A program made the translations under genes and the position numbers. Shown here one piece after another: positions 9,287-16,819 of a stretch of 64,000 bases of DNA (the stretch's first letter is position 1; the number at the start of each line of letters is the position of its first letter). Under the pieces are notes generated by a model that searched no databases, was not told where the DNA came from, and worked only from the letters and a program-made list of their open reading frames with translations. The stretch is from Aldehydirespirator sp965116865 (GTDB taxonomy: Bacteria > Actinomycetota > Acidimicrobiia > Acidimicrobiales > Aldehydirespiratoraceae): NCBI GenBank assembly GCA_965116865.1, contig OZ220727.1:2294001-2358000 (forward strand), read 5' to 3'.

Positions 9287-9371
9287 CGGAGGGTATGGGA
9301 TTTGAACCCATGGAGGCTCTCGCCTCACACGCTTTCCAAGCGTGCCCATTCGGCCGCTCTGGCAACCCTCC
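9287..9371 (-). tRNA. tRNA-Ser (GGA anticodon)
   Basis: The minus strand reads GGAGGGTTGCCAGAGCGGCC at the 5' end, an anticodon loop CTTGGAAAG (anticodon GGA), a class-II variable arm, and TGGGTTCAAATCCCATACC before the 3' acceptor CCCTCCG. The seven acceptor pairs are complete; the 3' CCA is not encoded. Short translated frames across it are artefacts of the tRNA. Confidence 0.95.
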
Positions 9372-9458
9372 CCGAGCCCTGTGCAGCCGGGCCGGGACCA
9401 GCGAGCCCCAACCCCGAGCAGCGGGTCCGGAACCGTGAGGGTATCGTGTGCGGCGTCA

Positions 9459-9596
9459 GCGCCCGCTTCGGGGTGTGACGGCCGGGTCCTGTGCAACGGG
9501 CGCCTGTGAACCGGGTCAGGGCCGGAAGGCAGCAGCTCTCAGCAGATCCGCCCGGGTGCCGCAGACCGCCTGGCCGTCACTCCCGGAAGCGGGCGC
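9459..9596 (+). ncRNA. ffs: Signal recognition particle RNA (4.5S type)
   Basis: The conserved helix-8 core CGGGTCAGGGCCGGAAGGCA with GCAGC is at 9512-9535. The outer arms pair well: GCGCCCGCTTC at 9459-9469 with GAAGCGGGCGC at 9586-9596, and GTGACGGCC at 9475-9483 with GGCCGTCAC at 9572-9580. Position between tRNA-Ser and dnaX is the usual one in actinobacteria. The exact ends are estimated from the pairing. The 3' arm is repeated downstream in the tandem array. Confidence 0.85.
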
Positions 9597-10305
9597 CGCT
9601 GCCCACGACCGCGAATCCCCGGAGGCAACCACACCTCCCGCTCTCACCGGGTGCGATGCTCGGACCTCGCCTGAGACCAGCGGACGGGTCGCTCTACGTG
9701 CAGCCGCTCACCAACTCCCACCGCTGGGCTGGACAGGCCGAACGCTCCGTCGCCCGGGTGCCGCAGACCGCCTGGCCGTCACTCCCGGAAGCGGGCGTCG
9801 GTGCCCCGCGCCGCTGCCCACGACCGCGAATCCCCGGAGGCAACCACACCTCCCGCTCTCACCGGGTGCGATGCTCGGACCTCGCCTGAGACCAGCGGAC
9901 GGGTCGCTCTACGTGCAGCCGCTCACCAACTCCCACCGCTGGGCTGGACAGGCCGAACGCTCCGTCGCCCGGGTGTCGCAGACCGCCTGGCCGTCACTCC
10001 CGGAAGCGGGCGTCGGTGCCCCGCGCCGTGCCCACGACCGCGAATCCCCGGAGGCAACCACACCTCCCGCTCTCACCGGGTGCGATGCTCGGACCTCGCC
10101 TGAGACCAGCGGACGGGTCGCTCTACGTGCAGCCGCTCACCAACTCCCACCGCTGGGCTGGACAGGCCGAGCGCTCCGTCGCCCAGTTGTCGCCCTACGT
10201 GCAGCCGCTCACCAACTCCCACCGCTGGGCTGGCCGAGCGCTCCGTCGCCCAGTTGTCGCTCTACGTGCAGCCGCTCACCAACTCCCACCGGATGCAACG
10301 CTCGG
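9553..10305. repeat. Tandem array containing extra copies of the SRP RNA 3' arm
   Basis: Units begin at about 9553, 9753 and 9967 (200- and ~215-bp periods). Each starts with the 3' half of the SRP RNA (GCAGACCGCCTGGCCGTCAC and CCGGAAGCGGGCG), then CCCACGACCGCGAATCCCCG and CTACGTGCAGCCGCTCACC. A nested 72-bp and then 67-bp repetition of the ACGTGCAGCCGCTCACCAAC part follows at 10125, 10197 and 10264. It fills the 850-bp space between ffs and dnaX; frames open across it are not genes. Confidence 0.85.
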
Positions 10306-10451
10306 ACCTCGCCTGAGGCTGCAGCGGCGAGGGCCTGCTGTACCTTCCGGCCGGCCCACGCCCGCAGCCGGCCCCGCGCTCCCCCAGCTGCCCGAACAGC
10401 CACAACCCAGCTTGGGCCGCGGGCTGGCGGAGCCCACGTCTAGAGTCCTCA

Positions 10452-12983
10452 ATGGTGTCCTACCAGTCCCTGTACCGCCGCTACCGGCCTCAGAGCTTCG
10501 CCGGGATCAAGGGCCAAGACCATGTGGTCCGGGCGCTGCAGACAGCAGTGCGCACCGGCAAGGTCGGCCACGCCTACCTGCTGCACGGACCCAGGGGCAG
10601 CGGCAAGACCTCCACCGCCCGGGTGCTGGCCAAGGCGCTCAACTGCACCGACCTCAGCGACGAAGGCGAGCCCTGCTGCCGGTGCGAGTCCTGCCTGTCG
10701 ATCCAACAAGGCCGCTCCTTCGACCTTCAAGAGCTCGACGCCGCCTCCAACAACAAGGTCGACGACATGCGGAGCCTCCTCGAGCGGGTCAATCTGACCT
10801 CGCCGGGACAGACCAAGGTGTACCTGCTCGACGAGGTGCACATGCTCACCCCCGGCGCCGAGAACGCGCTGCTCAAGACCTTGGAGGAGCCCCCCGACCA
10901 TGTGACGTGGGTGCTGGCCACCACCGAGCCCCACAAGGTGGTACACACCATCCGCAGCCGCTGCCAGGTCTTCGAGCTCGGTCTGATCGGCACCGAGGTC
11001 ATGTCCGGCCATCTCCGGCAGGTCGTCGCCGACGCAGGACTCGACATCGACGACGAAGCCATCGACCATGCAGTGTCCGAAGGCGGCGGATCGGTGCGCG
11101 ACAGCCTGACCGCGCTGGAGCGGATCGTCGCCGGCGGCGGCACCGCCAAGCTCGACTCCTCGACGGACGCCGTACTCGCCGCGCTGGCCGACCGCGACCG
11201 GGCCGCCGCGCTGTCCGCCGTGGGCGACGCCATGAGCCGGGGGCGGGACCCCCGCACCATCGGCGAGACGGCGCTGGCCGGACTGCGCGACGCCTTTCTC
11301 ACCGCCATGGGCGACCCCCCGGCCCGGATGTCCGAGCATGAACGGGACAGGGCCGCCGACCTCGCCGAGCGCATGGCCCCGGCCGCCGTCACCCGTGCGC
11401 TGGAGACGCTAGGCCGGACCCTCATCGACATGCGGCAGGCGCCGGATCCAAGGATCGACATAGAGGTGGCGCTCATGCGGCTGTGCAGCCCCGACGAGGA
11501 CCACACCCTGGAAGCGCTGGCCCATCGAGTCCGGCAACTGGAGGCACGCCCGGCAGGCCCGCCGGCCGCACCAGGCCCCGGATCGACGCTTCCCGTCCCG
11601 GCCCCCGCGGCCGCACCACACACAGCCCCACAACCCGCGGCCGCACCACACACAGCCGCACCACACACAGCCCCACAACCCGCGGCCGCACCACACACAG
11701 CCGCACCACACACAGCCCCACAACCCGCGGCCGCACCACACACAGCCGCACCACACACAGCCCCACAACCCGCGGCCGCACCACACACAGCCGCACCACA
11801 CACAGCCCCACAACCCGCGGCCGCACCACACACAGCCGCACCACACACAGCCCCACAACCCGCGGCCGCACCACACACAGCCGCACCACACACAGCCCCA
11901 CAACCCGCGGCCGCACCACACACAGCCGCACCACACACAGCCCCAGAATCCGCGGCTTCGGAGCGCGAGCATGCCCCGCCGCCCGATGGGGCAGCGCACG
12001 CGGCGGCGTCTCGACCCGCACGCCCTGCCGGCCCGGCCGACGCGGCCCGGAGGACTCTGCAGGAGTCCCGGTCCGCAGCGGTGCAGCGACAGGAGACCGC
12101 CGCCACGGCATCCGCCGCGCCGCCGCCCTTGCCGCCGCCCTTGCCGCCGCCACCGGTAACCGATCCGGCGTCGATGTGTCCCGCGAGCCCGCGGCAAGTG
12201 GTGGAGTTGGCCCGCCGCTACCTGGGCCTGGAGCAAGACTTCGTGGTGACCAGAGCGATCACCCTCGAGCCCGACAAGCAACGAAGGCGCGAACCTGCCC
12301 AGCTGCAGGCGCTGTGGAGTGACTTGGTGGCGCAGGCTGCTGCCGCGTCCGCTGCCGCCACGGTCATCGAGCCGCCGGCGGCCGGAACGCCGTCGGAGCC
12401 GGAGCCGACCCTCCGGCCCGACCCGACGCCACGGCTCGACCTCCCGCCCGGGACCGGAACCCTCACAGGACACCACCCGACCCCCCAGACCGACACACCA
12501 CCAAGACACCACCCACACACCGAAACCGGAACATCGACAACCGACACACCACCAAGACACCACCCGACCCCCCAGACCGACACACCACCAAGACACCACC
12601 CACACACCGAAACCGGAACATCGACAACCGACACACCACCAAGACACCACCCGACCCCCCAGACCGACACACCACCAAGACACCACCCACACACCGAAAC
12701 CGGAACATCGACAACCGACACACCACCAGGACACCACCCGACCCCCCAGACAGGAGCGCCGACACGCCTCGGGTCCGTCGGCGCGACTGAGGCGTCGCCG
12801 GGGTCTGACGCGCTGCCGGGACGGGACGTCGTCGACGGATTCGACCTTGCCGAGCTGGACGACCTGGCTGAGGCGCCGCGCCACGCCCACGACATCGAAC
12901 AGAAGATCAAGGCCGTGTTCGGAGGCGCCGAGTTCACGCTGCTGCCCGAACCCGGCGTCGACGACGCCGACGGCTCGTCGTAG
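10452..12983 (+). CDS. dnaX: DNA polymerase III subunit gamma/tau
   Basis: The protein has 843 aa. The N-terminal 370 residues are the clamp-loader ATPase: MVSYQSLYRRYRPQSFAGI, Walker A GPRGSGKTS (46-54), a four-Cys zinc module (NCTDLSDEGEPCCRCESC), Walker B VYLLDEVHML and the sensor/arginine-finger region NALLKTLEEPP. Domain III follows to about 370. The C-terminal half is unusual: about 110 residues of seven 45-bp repeats (TAPQPAAAPHTAAPH, 11634-11945) and then about 95 residues of 87-bp repeats (12479-12745) separate it from a conserved C-terminal ~75 residues (DGFDLAELDDLAEAP). Tau tails are normally Pro/Ala-rich and variable, so function is probably retained. It lies 12 bp upstream of recR, as in other actinobacteria. 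Confidence 0.95.
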   Translation: MVSYQSLYRRYRPQSFAGIKGQDHVVRALQTAVRTGKVGHAYLLHGPRGSGKTSTARVLAKALNCTDLSDEGEPCCRCESCLSIQQGRSFDLQELDAASNNKVDDMRSLLERVNLTSPGQTKVYLLDEVHMLTPGAENALLKTLEEPPDHVTWVLATTEPHKVVHTIRSRCQVFELGLIGTEVMSGHLRQVVADAGLDIDDEAIDHAVSEGGGSVRDSLTALERIVAGGGTAKLDSSTDAVLAALADRDRAAALSAVGDAMSRGRDPRTIGETALAGLRDAFLTAMGDPPARMSEHERDRAADLAERMAPAAVTRALETLGRTLIDMRQAPDPRIDIEVALMRLCSPDEDHTLEALAHRVRQLEARPAGPPAAPGPGSTLPVPAPAAAPHTAPQPAAAPHTAAPHTAPQPAAAPHTAAPHTAPQPAAAPHTAAPHTAPQPAAAPHTAAPHTAPQPAAAPHTAAPHTAPQPAAAPHTAAPHTAPQPAAAPHTAAPHTAPESAASEREHAPPPDGAAHAAASRPARPAGPADAARRTLQESRSAAVQRQETAATASAAPPPLPPPLPPPPVTDPASMCPASPRQVVELARRYLGLEQDFVVTRAITLEPDKQRRREPAQLQALWSDLVAQAAAASAAATVIEPPAAGTPSEPEPTLRPDPTPRLDLPPGTGTLTGHHPTPQTDTPPRHHPHTETGTSTTDTPPRHHPTPQTDTPPRHHPHTETGTSTTDTPPRHHPTPQTDTPPRHHPHTETGTSTTDTPPGHHPTPQTGAPTRLGSVGATEASPGSDALPGRDVVDGFDLAELDDLAEAPRHAHDIEQKIKAVFGGAEFTLLPEPGVDDADGSS
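11612..11945. repeat. 45-bp tandem repeats inside dnaX, ~7 copies
   Basis: The period is 45 bp (CCCGCGGCCGCACCACACAC starting at 11634, 11679, 11724 and so on), in frame, giving 15 residues per unit. Copies are almost identical, so expansion is recent. Confidence 0.95.
12465..12748. repeat. 87-bp tandem repeats inside dnaX, ~3.3 copies
   Basis: GACCCCCCAGACCGACACAC recurs at 12479, 12566 and 12653 (87 bp, 29 codons). It encodes a Thr/Pro/His-rich stretch (TPPRHHPHTETGTSTTD). Confidence 0.9.
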
Positions 12984-12995
12984 CGAAGTGTCGAG

Positions 12996-13604
12996 ATGAG
13001 CTATTCAGGCGCCGTCCAGGAGCTGATCGACCAGCTCGGACGGCTGCCCGGCATCGGACCCAAATCGGCCCAGCGGGTGGCGTTCCACCTGTTGAGATCG
13101 CCGACCGAGGACGCCAACCAGCTGGCCCGGGCGATCTCCAAGGCCAAAGAGACGGTGTCGTACTGTCCTCGCTGCTTCAACCTGGCCGAACGGGGCGAGG
13201 AATGCGCGGTGTGCCGCGATCCCGGACGCAACCCGAGCCTCGTCTGCGTCGTGGAGGACGCCCAGGACGTGGTGGCTGTCGAGCGAACCGGCGAGTTCGG
13301 CGGCCGCTATCACGTGCTTCAGGGAGCGTTCAGCCCGATCGACGGCATCGGCGTCGACCAGCTCCGCGTCAAGGAGCTGCTGGCACGGGTGGCCGACGAG
13401 GACGTCAGCGAAGTGATCGTGGCCACCAACCCCAACCTGGAGGGCGAGGCGACCGCCATGCTGGTCCACAAGTACCTCAAACCCGCCGGCGTGCAGGTGA
13501 CCCGCATCGCCAGCGGCCTGCCGGTGGGTGGCGACCTTGAGTACGCCGACGAGATCACGCTGGGACGGGCCTTCGAGGGCCGCCGGTCGCTCGACGGCGC
13601 CTGA
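12996..13604 (+). CDS. recR: Recombination protein RecR
   Basis: The protein has 202 aa, the usual length. It has the helix-hairpin-helix LPGIGPKSAQRVAFHLL near residue 15, a C4 zinc finger CPRC...CAVC (57-72), a Toprim domain starting VCVVEDAQDVVAVE and the C-terminal SGLPVGGDLEYADEITL Walker-B-like motif. RecR acts with RecF/RecO to load RecA at gaps. It follows dnaX by 12 bp and is probably cotranscribed. No damage is seen. Confidence 0.97.
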   Translation: MSYSGAVQELIDQLGRLPGIGPKSAQRVAFHLLRSPTEDANQLARAISKAKETVSYCPRCFNLAERGEECAVCRDPGRNPSLVCVVEDAQDVVAVERTGEFGGRYHVLQGAFSPIDGIGVDQLRVKELLARVADEDVSEVIVATNPNLEGEATAMLVHKYLKPAGVQVTRIASGLPVGGDLEYADEITLGRAFEGRRSLDGA

Positions 13605-13648
13605 CCGGAGTTTGCCGTCTGTCGGGCGTCGTCGTTGCAGTGGTGCAG

Positions 13649-13815
13649 GAACCTGCCTGCTACAACCTCTGAACAAACCACCCGCCGATCGGCCGCACCA
13701 CCATGACGGCACGCATACAAGAACCTGCCTGCTACAACCTCTGAACAAACCACCCGCCGATCGGCCGCACCACCATGACGGCACGCATACAAGAACCTGC
13801 CTGCTACAACCTCCG
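13649..13815. repeat. 72-bp tandem repeat downstream of recR, ~2.3 copies
   Basis: GAACCTGCCTGCTACAACCT begins at 13649, 13721 and 13793, exactly 72 bp apart. The intergenic stretch 13605-13964 otherwise holds nothing recognisable. Confidence 0.9.
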
Positions 13816-13964
13816 AACAACCACCCGTGCACAAGCACTCTCTGGCGCATCTGCTCACGCACTGCGATGCCCGCCTCAAGGTTTCTGTGGCTGTCGGCTC
13901 GCCGCGGAATTCGCCGGGTCTGCGCTCGACGCGGCCGGTGCCGGCAGCCGGACGGACCGGTACT

Positions 13965-14108
13965 TTAAGGGACTGCGCGGATAGGAGTGAGCCCGTCGTG
14001 CCGCTGCGGTGTCATTCCCGCTCTTGTTCGCTGCGCTCACGGGCCGCTCGGGCCACGGCCTCGCCTGTATGGGCCGCGTCGCTCCCGCCTATTCGCTCGG
14101 CCTCTAAG
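13965..14108. repeat. MITE-like element immediately upstream of the epimerase gene
   Basis: This is a copy of the ~140-bp family in the orientation GCGCGGATAGGAGTGAGC ... CCTATTCGCTCGGCCTCTAA. It ends 8 bp before the GTG start of the epimerase gene at 14117, so that gene's ribosome-binding and promoter sequences lie in or before the element. Confidence 0.85.
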
Positions 14109-14116
14109 CTGCGGTT

Positions 14117-14545
14117 GTGCTCACCGAGATCGACCATGTGGCCATCGCCGTCCAGGACCTCGACGCGGCGGTCGACTGGTACCGCACCGCCCTAGGCGCC
14201 GAGGTAGCGCACCGCGAGACAGTCGAGCACGACGGGGTCGAGGAGGCACTGCTCGCGGTGGCCGAGAGCTACGTGCAGCTCATCACAGCCACCCGGCCCG
14301 ACTCACCGGTGGCCAAGTTCCTCGACAAGCGGGGCGAGGGCCTGCACCACGTCGGCTACCGGGTAGAGGACTGCGGGGCCGCGCTGGAAGCGATGGTGAA
14401 GGCTGGGGCCGCGCCAATAGACGAGGCACCGAGGCCCGGCAGCCGCAACACCACCATCGCCTTCATCCACCCCAAAGGTTCGTTCGGCACCCTGATCGAG
14501 CTAGTCGAGGAGTCGGAGGCCGAGCCGGCCGGCGGCAGCCGATGA
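14117..14545 (+). CDS. mce: Methylmalonyl-CoA epimerase
   Basis: The protein has 142 aa, vicinal-oxygen-chelate fold. Metal ligands are visible: His in TEIDHVAIAV (residue ~7), His in GLHHVGYRV (~77-78) and Glu in TLIELVEE (~132). It interconverts (S)- and (R)-methylmalonyl-CoA, the step after propionyl-CoA carboxylase, whose beta subunit is at 44216. The start is GTG; the upstream region is occupied by a MITE-like element, so regulation may be altered. The C-terminal SEAEPAGGSR tail is longer than needed. Confidence 0.92.
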   Translation: MLTEIDHVAIAVQDLDAAVDWYRTALGAEVAHRETVEHDGVEEALLAVAESYVQLITATRPDSPVAKFLDKRGEGLHHVGYRVEDCGAALEAMVKAGAAPIDEAPRPGSRNTTIAFIHPKGSFGTLIELVEESEAEPAGGSR

Positions 14546-14670
14546 GCGCGCTTGCAGGCCGCGCAGCGAGGCCGCAGCCCGCGAGCGCAGCGAACAGCAG
14601 CGACGGACACGGCGCCGGCCCGCGAGAGGGCGCGTCCCCGCGGGACCTCCAGGAAGGGCTGCCGCCGCGC

Positions 14671-15270
14671 GGCAGCCTCCCCGACGAATACCCAACGCTG
14701 ACAGCAGACACGTCCCCACGAAACCCCCAGAAAAGGCCGCCGCGCGGCAGCCTCCCCGACGAATACCCAACGCTGACAGCAGACACGTCCCCACAAGACC
14801 CCCAGAAAAGGCCGCCGCGCGGCAGCCTCCCCGACGAATACCCAACGCTGACAGCAGACACGTCCCCACGAAACCCCCAGAAAGGGCTGGAGCGCGGCAG
14901 CCTCCCCGACGAATACCCAACGCTGACAGCAGACACGTCCCCACGAAACCCCCAGAAAGGGCTGGAGCGCGGCAGCCTCCCCGACGAATACCCAACGCTG
15001 ACAGCAGACACGTCCCCACAAGACCTCCAGAAAAGGCCGCCGCGCGGCAGCCTCCCCGACGAATACCCAACGCTGACAGCAGACACGTCCCCACGAAACC
15101 CCCAGGAAAGGCCGCCGCGCGGCAGCCTCCCCGACGAATACCCAACGCTGACAGCAGACACGTCCCCACGAAACCCCCAGAAAGGGCTGGAGCGCGGCAG
15201 CCTCCCCGACGAATACCCGACGCTGACAGCAGGCACGTCCCCACGAGACCCCCAGAAAGGGCTGCCGCCG
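14671..15270. repeat. 75-bp tandem array, 8 copies
   Basis: GGCAGCCTCCCCGACGAATA starts at 14671, 14746, 14821, 14896, 14971, 15046, 15121 and 15196 (exactly 75 bp). Two unit types alternate, differing at AAAAGGCCGCCGC versus AAAGGGCTGGAGC. Because the unit is 25 codons, several frames stay open, but no start, signal or conserved flank supports a gene. It runs right up to the start of the exonuclease gene. Confidence 0.95.
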
Positions 15271-16136
15271 TGCGGGTGCATCTGATCGACGGCACCTACG
15301 AGCTCTTCCGCTTCCACTACGCCAAGTCGAACCGAGACCCGCGGCGGGGCGCCCAGCGCGGTGTGCTCAACTCGATGCTCGACCTCGTGTCCGAGGGCGC
15401 CACCCACATCGGCATCGCCACCGACCATGTGATCGAGTCGTTCCGCAACGAGATGCTGGCCGGCTACAAGGACGGCAGCGGCGTGGACCCCGACCTCGGA
15501 GCGCAGTTCGCCGAAGTCGAGGATCTGCTCGCTCTGGCCGGCTTCGCTGTGTGGCCCCAGGTCGAACACGAGGCCGACGACGGCCTGGCCTCGGCCGCAG
15601 CGGTCGCGTCCGGGGATCCGAGAGTGGAGCGGGTGCTGATATGCACGCCCGACAAGGACCTGGCCCAGTGCGTGACCGCCGACGGGCGGGTAGTGCAGTA
15701 CGACCGGCGCCTGAGAGTGCTCTACGACCATGCCGGGGTGGTGGAGAAGTTCGGCGTGCCGCCTGCGTCCATCCCCGACTACCTCGGTCTGGTGGGCGAC
15801 TCCGCCGACGGCTTCCCGGGCCTGCCCGGCTGGGGGGCGAAGTCGGCGGCGGCGCTGCTTGCCCGCTACGGCCACATCACCTCCATCCCCTTGGACGCGG
15901 ACCACTGGGACGTGCCGGTCAGGGGCGCGGCCAGATTGGCCGCCGCGCTGCGCGAAGGCTTCGAGGACGCCCTACTGTTCCGCCGGATCGCCACCGTCGA
16001 GTCGGGTGCCCCGGTGTCGGCCACCGTCGACGAGATGGAGTGGCACGGGCCTGCCGCCGGACTCGACGAACGCTGCGCCGAACTGGGCGCCGAGCACCTC
16101 GCGGCCCGAGCTCACGAACTCTCTCGGCTGTCTTGA
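15270..16136 (+). CDS. 5'-3' exonuclease / flap endonuclease family protein
   Basis: The protein has 288 aa, similar to the N-terminal nuclease domain of DNA polymerase I but stand-alone. Acidic metal-binding positions are visible in MRVHLIDGTYELFR, HEADDGLASAA and CTPDKDLAQCV. The helix-hairpin-helix is GDSADGFPGLPGWGAKSAAALL. It would process 5' flaps or RNA primers. The GTG start directly follows the 75-bp array (GGGCTGCCGCC GTG), so the original upstream region has been displaced. C-terminus and catalytic residues appear complete. Confidence 0.9.
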   Translation: MRVHLIDGTYELFRFHYAKSNRDPRRGAQRGVLNSMLDLVSEGATHIGIATDHVIESFRNEMLAGYKDGSGVDPDLGAQFAEVEDLLALAGFAVWPQVEHEADDGLASAAAVASGDPRVERVLICTPDKDLAQCVTADGRVVQYDRRLRVLYDHAGVVEKFGVPPASIPDYLGLVGDSADGFPGLPGWGAKSAAALLARYGHITSIPLDADHWDVPVRGAARLAAALREGFEDALLFRRIATVESGAPVSATVDEMEWHGPAAGLDERCAELGAEHLAARAHELSRLS

Positions 16137-16191
16137 CAGAGATATCTCAAAACAGCTTGCAAATCTCTTTCAAGGGTATTACAGTATATTC

Positions 16192-16671
16192 ATGGTCTTA
16201 TCAGCAATAATGCAGATCTCGACTGTGATAGTTGCCGTCTTGACGCTCGTGTGGCACCAGACCCGCACCGTCGAACGGCTCCGCAAGGAGGTCCGTGCCG
16301 ACCACAGCCACCTGTTGAAGCTCCACCGGAAGGCGACCCGGCAGGCCCGCAAGGACAACGACCAGCTCCGAACCGAGTTCACATCGTCGCACGACAAGCT
16401 CCGAACCGAGTTCGCCGAGTCGCACGACCAACTCCGAACCGAGTTCACATCGTCGCACGACAAGCTCTGGAACGCGGTCACCGCCAACAGCCGCAAGCTT
16501 GACCGCATCGAGGGCTTCCTGGGCATCGGAATGCCGTCGCCGTCCGCTGACCGGGCGCCGGGCGCAGCTCTCCGACACTCTCCCCCGGCCGACTCGGCGC
16601 CGCCGGACCCGACGGACGGGCCCGGTCCGCATGAGCCCGAGAGCCGAGCTGAGGACGGCACGGAAGGTTAG
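16192..16671 (+). CDS. Small membrane-anchored coiled-coil protein
   Basis: The protein has 159 aa; I do not recognise a named family. Residues ~1-22 (MVLSAIMQISTVIVAVLTLV) form one transmembrane segment. A coiled coil follows with an 11-residue repeat (DQLRTEFTSSH / DKLRTEFAESH) four times, then LDRIEGFLGIG and a Pro-rich disordered tail. The upstream 55 bp are conspicuously AT-rich (TATTACAGTATATTC just before the ATG), unlike the rest of the window, and may hold the promoter. A similar layout is seen in the gene at 43500-44090. IS1182 begins 10 bp after its stop. Confidence 0.7.
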   Translation: MVLSAIMQISTVIVAVLTLVWHQTRTVERLRKEVRADHSHLLKLHRKATRQARKDNDQLRTEFTSSHDKLRTEFAESHDQLRTEFTSSHDKLWNAVTANSRKLDRIEGFLGIGMPSPSADRAPGAALRHSPPADSAPPDPTDGPGPHEPESRAEDGTEG

Positions 16672-16819
16672 CGGCCCGGAGCTAGGTGGCTGGTGCCAAA
16701 TTGGTGTTCGGTGGGCTGTTGTGGTGGGTGGTGGCCGGGGTCGGCGGGTTGGGCGAGGGTTGGTCGTGTCGGGGGCGGCTGGTTGGTCGTGTCGGGGGCG
16801 GGTTGGGGCTTTGGCGGGG

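Noticed and set aside
9215..9496. Minus-strand frame containing GCQSGRMGTLGKRV
   Set aside because: This is tRNA-Ser(GGA) translated.
9448..10443. Plus-strand frames between ffs and dnaX
   Set aside because: They are made only of SRP RNA and its tandem duplicates; no protein signal.
14463..15905. Long minus-strand frame through the 75-bp array
   Set aside because: The array unit is 25 codons, so frames stay open by chance; the frame also crosses two genuine plus-strand genes.
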